Assembly: GCA_052390275.1 (NCBI GenBank)
Contig: JBQTHD010000028.1
Span: forward strand, 1-42,173
Source of the DNA: JBQTHD01 sp052390275
Lineage (GTDB): Bacteria > Actinomycetota > Acidimicrobiia > Acidimicrobiales > AC-14
DNA length: 42,173 nucleotides
Direction of reading: 5' to 3'
Shown here piece after piece: positions 22,485-30,313 of the stretch. Under the pieces are notes generated by a model. The model saw only the letters and a list, made by a program, of their open reading frames with translations, ran no database searches and was not told the DNA's origin. The position numbers and the translations under genes are program-made. Every line of letters starts with the position of its first letter. The stretch's first letter is position 1.

Positions 22485-23705
22485 CTACCCCGCCGGCGGC
22501 GGCCCCAGCCACTCCAGGACCCGGAAAGCGCCCAGCCCGGCGGGGTCCACGAGGGCCTGGGCTTCGGCAAGCCGGCTGCGGGCGGCCAATGTCGCCAGAT
22601 CGGGATGGGCGGCGCCCCGGTACCAGGCGGCTCGAGCGTCCTCCTTGAGGGCGTCGATTCCGTGGTCGGCCAGGAAATCGGCCTGGGAGCGGTTCCGCAG
22701 GGGAGATCGCCAGGCCGCCAACTGGTCGGACGGCACGTCGTAGGTGATGTCGACGGTGCCGAGGCTGGCCAGGGGGCCGTGACCGGGGCGGTGGGCCCGG
22801 TAGGTGCGCATCCAATGGTCCTGGGGTCGGACCGCCATCTCCGGAGTGGTCGAGGCGTAGTCGATGATCGCCAGCCGCCCCGGGATTGACTGCTCCTGGT
22901 CATCGTCGGGATCCGGTCGGCTGTTCAGCACCGCAAGAGCCTGATCCAACCAGGCGACGGCGGAGCGGGCCCAGGGGATACGGGCTCCGACCGGGGCATC
23001 GGGGGCGAATCGATCGGCGGCGCCGGCAGCATTTGACTCGGCGGGAAGAAGCACTTCGGCCAGGTTGGCCGACACGTGGAGCTCGGCCCACCGGCCGGCT
23101 GTGCCGACCCGCTCCAGAACGCGTACCGGCATGTTGTCGAGGAGTTCGTTGGCCAGCACCACGTGGGCGGTGCCGGGCGCCGGCAGACCGGCGAGGGAGG
23201 TCACCACCGGCCCGGACTGGCTCGGCTGGTGACATCCGGAGTCGCGGGCGACCCGCCCCGGACCCAGTGCCTGGGCGGGGGGCTCGAGTGCCAGGCGAGC
23301 CGCCTGCTGGGACCGGAGGGCAGCCGATCGCTCGACCAGCACGTATCTAAGAGCACCACCACAGTCAGGGTTGGACGCCACGATGGAGGCGGCCAGTGTC
23401 CCCCTGCCGGCCCCGGCCTCGACCACCACCCAGGGAACGGGACGCCCCGCTTCGTCCCACCAGGAATCCAGAGCCCGTGCCATCACCGCCCCGAACAGAG
23501 GACCGATCTCCGGGCTGGTGATGAAGGCCCCGCCGGCACCCCCTGCCCGCCCCCCGGTCTCATAGAAACCATTCGCCGGGTCGTAGAGAGCCATTTCCAT
23601 GACCCGATCGAACCGGACCGGGCCGAATCGGGCCGCCATCTCCGCCATACGCTCGGCGACGGTTGCACATGTAGGCGTCGGCGGATCGAGTCCCGGGAAG
23701 TCCAA
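22485..23705 (-). CDS. SAM-dependent methyltransferase, MidA/NDUFAF7 family
   Basis: A class I methyltransferase of the COG1565 group; the mitochondrial relative methylates an arginine of complex I. Conserved blocks: VRFDRVMEMALYDPANGFYE, GAFITSPEIGPLFGAVMARA, the SAM-binding VVVEAGAGRGTLAASI, VVLANELLDNMPVRVLER, and RLAIIDYAST-PEMAVRPQDH with WMRTYRAH. The protein extends normally through ADFLADHGIDALK to the C-terminus. The start is unsure: no ATG or GTG precedes the conserved region except ATG 23648 within VAERMAEMAA, so I use a TTG at 23705 with AAGG nearby. The bacterial target is unknown; it might concern respiratory-complex assembly. Divergent from the ABC ATPase gene. Confidence 0.8.
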   Translation of the reverse strand: MDFPGLDPPTPTCATVAERMAEMAARFGPVRFDRVMEMALYDPANGFYETGGRAGGAGGAFITSPEIGPLFGAVMARALDSWWDEAGRPVPWVVVEAGAGRGTLAASIVASNPDCGGALRYVLVERSAALRSQQAARLALEPPAQALGPGRVARDSGCHQPSQSGPVVTSLAGLPAPGTAHVVLANELLDNMPVRVLERVGTAGRWAELHVSANLAEVLLPAESNAAGAADRFAPDAPVGARIPWARSAVAWLDQALAVLNSRPDPDDDQEQSIPGRLAIIDYASTTPEMAVRPQDHWMRTYRAHRPGHGPLASLGTVDITYDVPSDQLAAWRSPLRNRSQADFLADHGIDALKEDARAAWYRGAAHPDLATLAARSRLAEAQALVDPAGLGAFRVLEWLGPPPAG

Positions 23706-23831
23706 GGCGCCAGCCTTATCTGAGCGAGGCTGCTGCTGCTCAGTAGGCAGTTCCGCCGGGGGCGACCCGGCCGGCCACTGAGACCCAGGTGGGCCGGGGC
23801 GCCAGGGTTGCTGCCGGAGGCTGCCGCCCCT

Positions 23832-24605
23832 GTGACAGCCTTGGCGATGGCCGAGACCGTCAAACCGGTTGCTGCAGTTCAAGTCACCGGGTTGCGAAAG
23901 CGTCTGGGATCGAAGGATGTGCTGCGCGATCTCACCTTCTCCGTACCGCAGGGAGAGGTCTTCGGGCTGGTCGGGTCGAACGGGTCGGGCAAGACCACCT
24001 TGCTTCGCATCCTCTGCACATTGGAGAAGGCCGACGCCGGCCTGGTCTCCGTGGCCGGGGTGTCCGTCGGTGACGATCCGGGGCGGGTCAGAGCAGTCGT
24101 TGGTTACGTCCCCGACTCGTTCGGTGTGTATCCCCGGCAGACAGCGGTCGAGTACCTCCAGTTTTATGCGGCCATCCACGGGGTGGACAGGGCCCGCCGG
24201 TACCGAGTGGCCGTTGATCTTCTGGAGTTGCTGGGCATGGCCGGTCGCCGCGGCCACTACGTGGCCTCCATGACCCCGGGCTATCAGCGTCGGCTGTGCC
24301 TGGGGCGGGCGATGGTCCATGACCCGCAGGTGCTGCTCATCGACGATCTTTCCAGCCTGGACCTGGGTGCCCAGGAGGATCTGCGGGAGATCGTCGCGGC
24401 CCTCCGACGAATGGGTCGGACAATCCTGATCGCAAGCAACCACGTGGCCGAGTTGGAGCAGACATGCACAGGGATTGGGTTGTTGGAGGGAGGGTCGATG
24501 GTGGCGTCCGGCCCCTTGGCCCAGATTCGATCGGCCGGGGGTGGGAGCCTGCGAGAGGCCCTGATCGGACTGGGCCGGAAGCGGTCGTCCCAGGCCGCGG
24601 TATGA
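23832..24605 (+). CDS. ABC transporter ATPase, no permease partner
   Basis: About 257 residues, one nucleotide-binding domain, ABC-2/GldA-like. Walker A is GSNGSGKTT; the Q-loop region is VGYVPDSFGVYPRQTAVEY. The signature is degenerate (MTPGYQRRLCLGRAM in place of LSGGQ). Walker B is VLLIDDLSSLDLGAQE, with Asp where the catalytic Glu normally stands; the His-switch is ASNHVAELE. Weak or altered ATP hydrolysis is therefore likely. Start choice: GTG 23832 (GGAGG 11 bases upstream); TTG 23808 and ATG 23847 are alternatives. No membrane permease adjoins; the following genes encode a secreted protein, a lipoprotein and an FtsH-like protease. Divergent from the methyltransferase gene. Confidence 0.85.
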   Translation: MTALAMAETVKPVAAVQVTGLRKRLGSKDVLRDLTFSVPQGEVFGLVGSNGSGKTTLLRILCTLEKADAGLVSVAGVSVGDDPGRVRAVVGYVPDSFGVYPRQTAVEYLQFYAAIHGVDRARRYRVAVDLLELLGMAGRRGHYVASMTPGYQRRLCLGRAMVHDPQVLLIDDLSSLDLGAQEDLREIVAALRRMGRTILIASNHVAELEQTCTGIGLLEGGSMVASGPLAQIRSAGGGSLREALIGLGRKRSSQAAV

Positions 24606-24712
24606 ACGCCACCTTCAAGGAATCTTCAGGCTTGCTGGATATCCTGGGGTGCGAACCTTGGGCGAGCACACCAAGCGTCGATCGGTCACCAGGTTTCAGC
24701 CCAAGGCTATAG
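24602..24712 (+). CDS. Possible 36-residue ORF overlapping the ABC gene stop
   Basis: ATGA overlap with the ABC ATPase stop. It encodes MNATFKESSGLLDILGCEPW and ends with PGFSPRL. No homology is recognised and the overlap is the main support; it may be chance. The following ~55 bases are AT-richer and may hold a promoter for the next gene. Confidence 0.25.
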   Translation: MNATFKESSGLLDILGCEPWASTPSVDRSPGFSPRL

Positions 24713-24768
24713 GTTTGGTCCGCGATGCGATTTTGGAAGTCCTATCAGAGGTTAGGGATTCATCAAAA

Positions 24769-25440
24769 ATGAACCTCTCCACATTGCACTTTTCTAGGAT
24801 GAACCGGGCTTCAGCGATAGCCACGAACAATCGCGGAGTGCCCCGCCGGATCGTGCTGGGGGTGGTGAGCGTTTCCGCCTTGGTTCTGGGAGTTGTTGGT
24901 ACCGCCTTTGCTTGCACGCCGTTACCCAGGTCCTTTCTCATCGCTCCGGACGTGGGTGCAGCCAAGACCATGACCACCGTGACCGGCCAGGGCCTTCGAC
25001 CCCGCACCCCCGTCGAGGTGCTGTGGGGTGACACTCAAGGCCGGGTGATTGGCTCCGTAATCACCGACGAACGCGGCGAGTTTGCCCTCCCGGTCACCGT
25101 TCCCGATGTGGTGCCCGGGGCTTATGCCGTCGTATTCATGGCTCCTACCGCCGACGCTCTAGGGATGGAGGGAGTGACCGTGGACTCGGTCGCAGTGGGC
25201 CGGTTGCCCTTCCGCCTCGCCCCCGCTGCCGCTGCCTCTCCCATCGGGGGACTGCCAGGTCCAAGTCCGGATCTCGGACAGCAATGGAGCGGCGATCCCC
25301 GACGAACTCGACCCAACAGCGATTCCGGGCAGGACCTCGTACTTGCCGTTGGCATCTCGGGCCTTGGCATCGTCGTGGTGGCCGGAGGATCCGCCTTGGT
25401 CGGAACGCGGCGCAGGCGGCGAAGTTCGTCGCCAGCGTGA
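24769..25440 (+). CDS. Secreted protein with C-terminal membrane anchor
   Basis: 223 residues from ATG 24769; ATG 24799 (MNRASAIATNNRGVPRR) is equally possible and the frame is open upstream to 24649. A signal peptide RRIVLGVVSVSALVLGVVGT ends near TAFA-C. Then a ~110-residue beta-rich domain with TVTGQGLRPRTPVEVLWGD, DERGEFALPVTVPDVVPGAY and AVVFMAPTA, the look of an Ig-like or carboxypeptidase-regulatory fold. A disordered Pro/Ser stretch follows, and the C-terminus is a hydrophobic segment (LVLAVGISGLGIVVVAGGSA) plus RRRRR, typical of a stop-transfer anchor. No LPXTG motif. Not recognised as a known family. Its stop overlaps the lipoprotein start (GTGA). Confidence 0.7.
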   Translation: MNLSTLHFSRMNRASAIATNNRGVPRRIVLGVVSVSALVLGVVGTAFACTPLPRSFLIAPDVGAAKTMTTVTGQGLRPRTPVEVLWGDTQGRVIGSVITDERGEFALPVTVPDVVPGAYAVVFMAPTADALGMEGVTVDSVAVGRLPFRLAPAAAASPIGGLPGPSPDLGQQWSGDPRRTRPNSDSGQDLVLAVGISGLGIVVVAGGSALVGTRRRRRSSSPA

Positions 25441-26141
25441 CCGCATCGCGGGCCGCGGCTTTGATCGCCCTGGCCGCGCTCGCCCTGGAAGTGTTGTCCG
25501 GATGTGGGCGAGGTGGCCCGGGTGGTCGAGTGCAGGAGTCGAGCGCTCGCGGCGGCGCCGCATCGACGCCCGAGGCGGTGGCGATCCAAATCGGCGACCT
25601 GCCCACCGGGTTCGAGAAATGCTCTTACTCGGGCAGCATCGATAGCTATCTGGCCGCGATCAGGGACGTGGATCCCATCACTCACTCGTCTCTGGCCGAT
25701 AGGTGGGGCCGGCTGAAGGCGGCCAAAGCCACCGCCGGCTATGCGGCCTTCTTCGCTGACAGTCAAGCAGCCTGCACAACCTTTATGCTCCCCATCGATC
25801 AGCGCAATTTTGGTTCCGAGGAGGATCACATTGCGCAGCACCCGAGGATTGCCAGCAGCTTCGTGTTCCGATTTGTCGACGATGCCAGCGCCCGGTCCGC
25901 TTTCGCCGCCGACTACTTCGGCCAGTCCGCGCTGGCCGACGAAATTGCCATGGATGTGGCCGTGGGAACCGACACCCGGCTGGGCCCGAACTCCATCTCG
26001 GTGGCCACCCAGGGCAGTCCTATCCAGATCCGCCAAGCCGTTTGGCAGAAGAGCGCCTGGAACGTCCTCTTTCGGAGCGCGGCCATCGAGCGCAAGGCCT
26101 CAGAGAACGTAACCGCCGCGATTGATCTTCGGATGGGCTGA
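25437..26141 (+). CDS. Putative lipoprotein of unknown function
   Basis: 234 residues from GTG 25437, which overlaps the preceding stop by four bases. The signal peptide AALIALAALALEVLSGCGRG contains a good lipobox (LSGC), so the mature protein should be lipidated at that Cys and face outward. The mature part has IQIGDLPTGFEKCSYSGSID, a paired-Cys region (QAACTTFMLP) and a C-terminal fold SAWNVLFRSAAIERKASENV. It resembles the general class of actinobacterial substrate-binding or sensor lipoproteins but no specific family is recognised. It ends eight bases before the FtsH-like gene, so the two are probably co-expressed; it might present or regulate substrates of that membrane protease. Confidence 0.7.
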   Translation: MTASRAAALIALAALALEVLSGCGRGGPGGRVQESSARGGAASTPEAVAIQIGDLPTGFEKCSYSGSIDSYLAAIRDVDPITHSSLADRWGRLKAAKATAGYAAFFADSQAACTTFMLPIDQRNFGSEEDHIAQHPRIASSFVFRFVDDASARSAFAADYFGQSALADEIAMDVAVGTDTRLGPNSISVATQGSPIQIRQAVWQKSAWNVLFRSAAIERKASENVTAAIDLRMG

Positions 26142-26149
26142 GGCTCTCG

Positions 26150-28873
26150 GTGGATCCCTCCGGGCCACCCCGAGGGGACGGCCCTTCGGCTCCCCGCCTC
26201 GGGTTCTGGTGCGCCGGCGCAGTCCTGGTCCTCCTCGGCCTTTATGTCGTAGCGGTGGGCAACTCACTCCCCCGAGTGACCGGGGACCGACTGAGGCTGG
26301 ACACCTTTGCTCGCTTGGTCGCCGAGAATCGGATCCGAGATGCCCGCATCTTGGACCAGGACTCTTACGTGGTTGGTCAGTACGTTCGCAACGACGGCAC
26401 TGCGGGACGCTACAACCTGCCTTACCTGCAGGATGCCAGTCGTGAGCGCCTGGTGGACCTGCTGCTCGACTCGCGGGTTCCCACCGAGATCGCGCCGCAG
26501 TTCTCCAAGCGCCTCCTGGGACCGGCAACGTTCCTGTTGCCGGCGCTCATCGTGGTCGTCGTCTTCGGCTACCTCGTCTTGTCGCAACAACAGGGGACCG
26601 GGCTGTTCGGCATCCGCAGCGGCGCCCGCCGTGTCAGTGCCGACCAGGCCGGGGCGACCTTTGCCGACGTAGCCGGCCAAGATGGTGCGATCGCCGAGCT
26701 GCGGGAGATCAAGGATTTCCTGGCCGACCCGGGCCGCTTCGCCGCCCTGGGGGCAGTGGTGCCTAAGGGTGTCCTGCTTTTCGGTCCGCCGGGTTGCGGC
26801 AAGACTTTGCTCGCTCGGGCCGTCGCCGGCGAGGCCGGCGCTGCGTTCTTCTCCGTCTCGGGATCGGACTTCGTTGAGCTTTACGTCGGCGTGGGCGCCG
26901 CTCGGGTCCGGGACCTGTTCAACGAGGCCCGCAGGCATGCCCCCGCCATTGTGTTCATCGATGAACTCGACTCGGTCGGTCGTCGGCGAGCCAGCGGAGG
27001 AGCCGGGGCCGGGAGCCGTGACGAGCAGGAGCAGGCCCTCAACCAGATCTTGGCCGAGCTCGACGGGTTCTCGCCCCTGCAGGGGATCATCGTTATCGGC
27101 GCCACCAATCGGCCCGATGTGCTCGATCCAGCCCTTCTGCGCCCGGGACGCTTCGACCGCAGTATCGGCCTGGAACGCCCCAACCGGGAGGCCCGATTGG
27201 CCATCCTCGGCGTGCACGCCACGAACAAGGCCCTGGAGGCTGGCGTGGATCTGGCCGGCCTGGCCGACCGGGCCATCGGCCTGAGCGGCGCCGACCTGGC
27301 CAACGTGATGAACGAGGGGGCGTTGCTGGCGGCCCGGGCGGACCGGTCGGTGATCTCGCCGACCGACCTCGAGGCTGGCCTCGGCCGCATCCTGGAGGCG
27401 CCTGAGCGCCAGCGCCGGCTGTCGCAGCGGGACAATAGCTTCGGGCGGTTCGCAGCCAGCGGCCACCGGGTGACGTTCGCCGACGTGGCCGGGGTCGAGG
27501 GGGCCGTCGAGGAGCTTCGCGAGGTCTGCTCGTACCTGGCCGATCCCGACGACTTCGTCGACCTGGGAGCCCGGCCGCCTGCCGCCGTCCTGCTGGCCGG
27601 CCCTCCGGGCTCCGGCAAGACCCTCCTGGCCCGGGCCGTGGCTGGCGAGGCCAACGCCGCCTTCTTCCCGGTGGCCGCCACCGAGTTCCTGCGGGCGTTC
27701 GCCGGCGAGGGCGCGGCCCGGGTGCGCGACCTGTTCGCCGAGGCCCGGGCGGCCGCCCCCGCCATTGTCTTCGTCGACGAGATCGACGCCGTGGGCGCCC
27801 GCCGGATCGCCGGCGCCGACGGCCAGAGGGAGCGGGACCACACCCTCAACCAGATTCTCATCGAGCTCGACGGCTTCGAACCCCGATCGGCGGTGATGGT
27901 CCTGGCCGCCACCAACCGGCCGGAGCTGCTGGACGAGGCCCTTCTCCGGCCGGGCCGATTCGACCGAATCATCACCCTCGGCCTTCCGGACCGGGCCGCT
28001 CGTCGGGCAATCCTTGCCCTCCATGCGAGGAACAAGGTCCTGGCCCCCGACGTCGACCTCGAGGCGCTGTCGGCTCTCACCCAGGGGTTCTCAGGCGCCG
28101 AATTGGCCGGCTTGCTCAATGAGGCCGCCCTGCTCGCCGGCCGCGAGAGGCTGGCCCAGATACCCGTCGACCTGGTCGAAAGGGCCTTACAGCGAGCCAT
28201 GCTCGGTGTGACCCAGCCCCGAACCCTGGCAGGCCTGGACCGGGCCGTGGTGGCCTACCACGAGGCCGGTCACGGTTTGGTCGGGCTGGCTCTTCCTGGG
28301 GCCGAGAGGCCCCGAAGTCTGTCAATAGTTGCTCAGGGCGACGTCCTGGGTGTCACTCGCCAAGGAGACGAAATCGACCGTTTGGTTTACGGGCGGTCAC
28401 TACTTATTGACCGGATGGCCGGGGCTCTCGGCGGCCGAGCCGCCGAGGAGATCGTCTTTGGCGAGCCTGGCTCCGGATCGGCTGACGACCTGGTCCGGGT
28501 AACGGCTCTGGCTCGGCGGATGGTGTGCGAACTGGGTATGAGCGAATCGCTGGGGCCGCTGACCTACAGCTCCAACGGATCCGGACAGTCGCACTCCGAG
28601 GAGTCAGCCCGCGAGATCGATGTCGAATGCCGGCGCCTGGTGTCCGAGGCGCACAGCCGGGCTCGGTCGGTCCTGGTCGAATGCCGATCCGCTCTCGATG
28701 CCGTAGCCATGGCCTTGATGGAAAGAGAGGACCTCTCAGCGGAGGAGATGGCCGAGATCGCCAGCGGTCGAGAGCCCCAGTTCGCTCCAAAGGTCGTCGA
28801 CAGATTGGAGAGTGATCGCCGAGCCTGGCCGTTATGCAAACCCAGTTTGCTCGCCGTGGAGCGGAACGAATGA
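26150..28873 (+). CDS. FtsH-like membrane protease with two tandem AAA+ modules
   Basis: 907 residues; ordinary FtsH is 600-700 with one AAA+ domain. Order: TM1 (~18-38), an exoplasmic segment, TM2 (~127-145), AAA+ module 1 (~165-415), AAA+ module 2 (~440-690), M41 peptidase (~695-890). Module 1: Walker A GPPGCGKT (212-219), Walker B IVFIDELD, pore loop FVELYVGVGAARVR, arginine-finger region RPGRFDR. Module 2: GPPGSGKT (484-491), IVFVDEID, a divergent pore loop FLRAFAGEGAARVR, RPGRFDR. Zinc site HEAGH (704-708) with Asp780 in SGSADDL as third ligand. All catalytic residues look intact in both ATPases and the protease. GTG start at 26150, eight bases after the lipoprotein. The two modules are alike enough to suggest duplication, yet differ in the pore loop. 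Confidence 0.93.
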   Translation: MDPSGPPRGDGPSAPRLGFWCAGAVLVLLGLYVVAVGNSLPRVTGDRLRLDTFARLVAENRIRDARILDQDSYVVGQYVRNDGTAGRYNLPYLQDASRERLVDLLLDSRVPTEIAPQFSKRLLGPATFLLPALIVVVVFGYLVLSQQQGTGLFGIRSGARRVSADQAGATFADVAGQDGAIAELREIKDFLADPGRFAALGAVVPKGVLLFGPPGCGKTLLARAVAGEAGAAFFSVSGSDFVELYVGVGAARVRDLFNEARRHAPAIVFIDELDSVGRRRASGGAGAGSRDEQEQALNQILAELDGFSPLQGIIVIGATNRPDVLDPALLRPGRFDRSIGLERPNREARLAILGVHATNKALEAGVDLAGLADRAIGLSGADLANVMNEGALLAARADRSVISPTDLEAGLGRILEAPERQRRLSQRDNSFGRFAASGHRVTFADVAGVEGAVEELREVCSYLADPDDFVDLGARPPAAVLLAGPPGSGKTLLARAVAGEANAAFFPVAATEFLRAFAGEGAARVRDLFAEARAAAPAIVFVDEIDAVGARRIAGADGQRERDHTLNQILIELDGFEPRSAVMVLAATNRPELLDEALLRPGRFDRIITLGLPDRAARRAILALHARNKVLAPDVDLEALSALTQGFSGAELAGLLNEAALLAGRERLAQIPVDLVERALQRAMLGVTQPRTLAGLDRAVVAYHEAGHGLVGLALPGAERPRSLSIVAQGDVLGVTRQGDEIDRLVYGRSLLIDRMAGALGGRAAEEIVFGEPGSGSADDLVRVTALARRMVCELGMSESLGPLTYSSNGSGQSHSEESAREIDVECRRLVSEAHSRARSVLVECRSALDAVAMALMEREDLSAEEMAEIASGREPQFAPKVVDRLESDRRAWPLCKPSLLAVERNE

Positions 28874-28919
28874 TGGGGCCGTCCGAAAAGGTGGCCGCGC
28901 AGGGGTCCCTGGGCCGTCT

Positions 28920-29366
28920 ATGGTCCGTGTAATGACGGACGGCCGAGTCAATAATGAGGCCGGCGTGTTCAAAACAGTCTGGTGCCACCCCTCAGGATTG
29001 CCGGTAATGGGGATGGTGGCGGGGACGTGGGCCCTGTTGCCGGCCTTTAGCGGACCGGCCCTCGCTACCGCCCGCCGAGTTGAGATCGCCGACCATGTGA
29101 TTCCCGGGGTGATCCTGCTGGCCGTCTCTGCAACGGTGTTGGCTGTCACCGCCCGCCATGCCCTTCCTGCAACGATCCTGCTCAGCGCCGGTCTAGCGGT
29201 GGTCCTATGCGGCCTCTGGATGACCCTCACCCACCTGCCGTTGGCCGTGCTTGCGAGCAAAGGCCAGGCCCCGTGGGCGGCGACCGTATACCACACAGCA
29301 CCAGGTTTGGCTATCCTGGCCGTCGGCATTGTCTGGGCCCGACGCTTCTGGTCGGAGGCCGCATGA
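28920..29366 (+). CDS. Small integral membrane protein, four TMs
   Basis: About 148 residues from ATG 28920; ATG 28932 (MTDGRVNNEAG) and ATG 29008 are possible and I cannot decide between them. Four hydrophobic segments can be picked out: GMVAGTWALLPAFSGPALA, VIPGVILLAVSATVLAV, PATILLSAGLAVVLCGLWM and APGLAILAVGIVWARRF. The amphipathic gaps are short. The fold resembles small SPW/DoxX-like membrane proteins in shape but I recognise no family. It follows the FtsH-like gene by about 46 bases on the same strand and could be a substrate or regulator, which is speculative. Confidence 0.6.
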   Translation: MVRVMTDGRVNNEAGVFKTVWCHPSGLPVMGMVAGTWALLPAFSGPALATARRVEIADHVIPGVILLAVSATVLAVTARHALPATILLSAGLAVVLCGLWMTLTHLPLAVLASKGQAPWAATVYHTAPGLAILAVGIVWARRFWSEAA

Positions 29367-29456
29367 TCCGGGCGCAACCTGAGGCTATGAGCAGATTACA
29401 TTTACATAGTCGGTCGTTTGTATTTATTGATTGTGACCGCTAGCGGTACCGTCGAA

Positions 29457-30293
29457 ATGCGGACATATTTGGCTTCGAAGTGCGCAATCGCATTGTCTGT
29501 GACCGTGCTTGCCGCCGGCTGCGCCCGCCCGGCCCGCCCGACGCTGGGGCCGGCCGAGGTTCCCACCACGCTGGCCATCGCCATCCCCGATTCGACCGAC
29601 GGTGCCGAGGGCATATCCACCGAGCGGGCCGCTCCCCGGTGGGAGACGGTGGCGACGCTTTCGGGAGATGCCGGCGGTCAGACCGCCTCGGTGACCATCG
29701 CCGACGGCGCCATCCAATGGCGGGTGAACTGGCAGTGCGAGGCCGGTTTCCTGCGCATCCTCACGACACCGCCGCCGAAGAAGCCCGGCCCGCTGGTGAG
29801 CGGATCGTGCCCGACCAAGGGCGAGGCGTTCTCCATTCTCACCGGCCCCGTCATGCTGGCCGTCGAGGCGGGCGCCAACTGGTCCGCCACCGTGGAGCAG
29901 CAGGTGGAAACCCCGCTCAACGAGCCGGCTTTGGCCGAGATGACCGACGCAGCGGTGGCGGCCGAGGGCACCTTCTACGACATCGAGCGCACCGGGGGCG
30001 GCACCGCCCGCATCTACACCCTGGGCGACGGCCGGCGCTTCCTGCGCCTCGACGACTTCACCGTGTCGGCCAACACCGACCTGTTCGTGTGGCTGAGTGA
30101 GGCTCCCAGGCCGCCGACGAGTGCCGAGGCGGTGGCCGCACCCAAGGTGGTGCTCGGAGACCTCAAGTCGACGGTCGGCAGTCACAACTACGAGATTCCC
30201 GCCGATCTGGCCGCGGAGCGCATCAAGTCGATCGTCATCTGGTGCCAACCGGTGGCCATCGCCTACACCGCCGCCGCCCTCGCCGCCCCATGA
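29457..30293 (+). CDS. DM13-domain lipoprotein
   Basis: 278 residues from ATG 29457. The signal peptide CAIALSVTVLAAGCARPARP has lipobox LAAGC. The first half of the mature protein is beta-rich with two cysteines (VNWQCEAGFLRIL, LVSGSCPTKG). The second half, from about residue 165, is a DM13 domain: GTFYDIERTGGGTARIYTLG, FLRLDDFTVSANTDLFVWLS, VVLGDLKSTVGSHNYEIPAD and IVIWCQPVAIAYTAAAL, including the conserved Cys of the CQP-like motif. DM13 is predicted to be a redox-active electron-transfer domain. A visibly AT-rich 90-base spacer upstream probably contains its promoter. It is followed within 20 bases by the haloperoxidase-like lipoprotein gene, suggesting a joint extracytoplasmic redox role. 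Confidence 0.78.
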   Translation: MRTYLASKCAIALSVTVLAAGCARPARPTLGPAEVPTTLAIAIPDSTDGAEGISTERAAPRWETVATLSGDAGGQTASVTIADGAIQWRVNWQCEAGFLRILTTPPPKKPGPLVSGSCPTKGEAFSILTGPVMLAVEAGANWSATVEQQVETPLNEPALAEMTDAAVAAEGTFYDIERTGGGTARIYTLGDGRRFLRLDDFTVSANTDLFVWLSEAPRPPTSAEAVAAPKVVLGDLKSTVGSHNYEIPADLAAERIKSIVIWCQPVAIAYTAAALAAP

Positions 30294-30313
30294 ACCCACG
30301 ATCGGAGCACTCG

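Noticed and set aside
22485..24443. Long minus-strand frame extending the methyltransferase by over 240 residues
   Set aside because: The extension is antisense to the ABC ATPase gene and has Gln/Asp/Arg-rich shadow composition with no homology.
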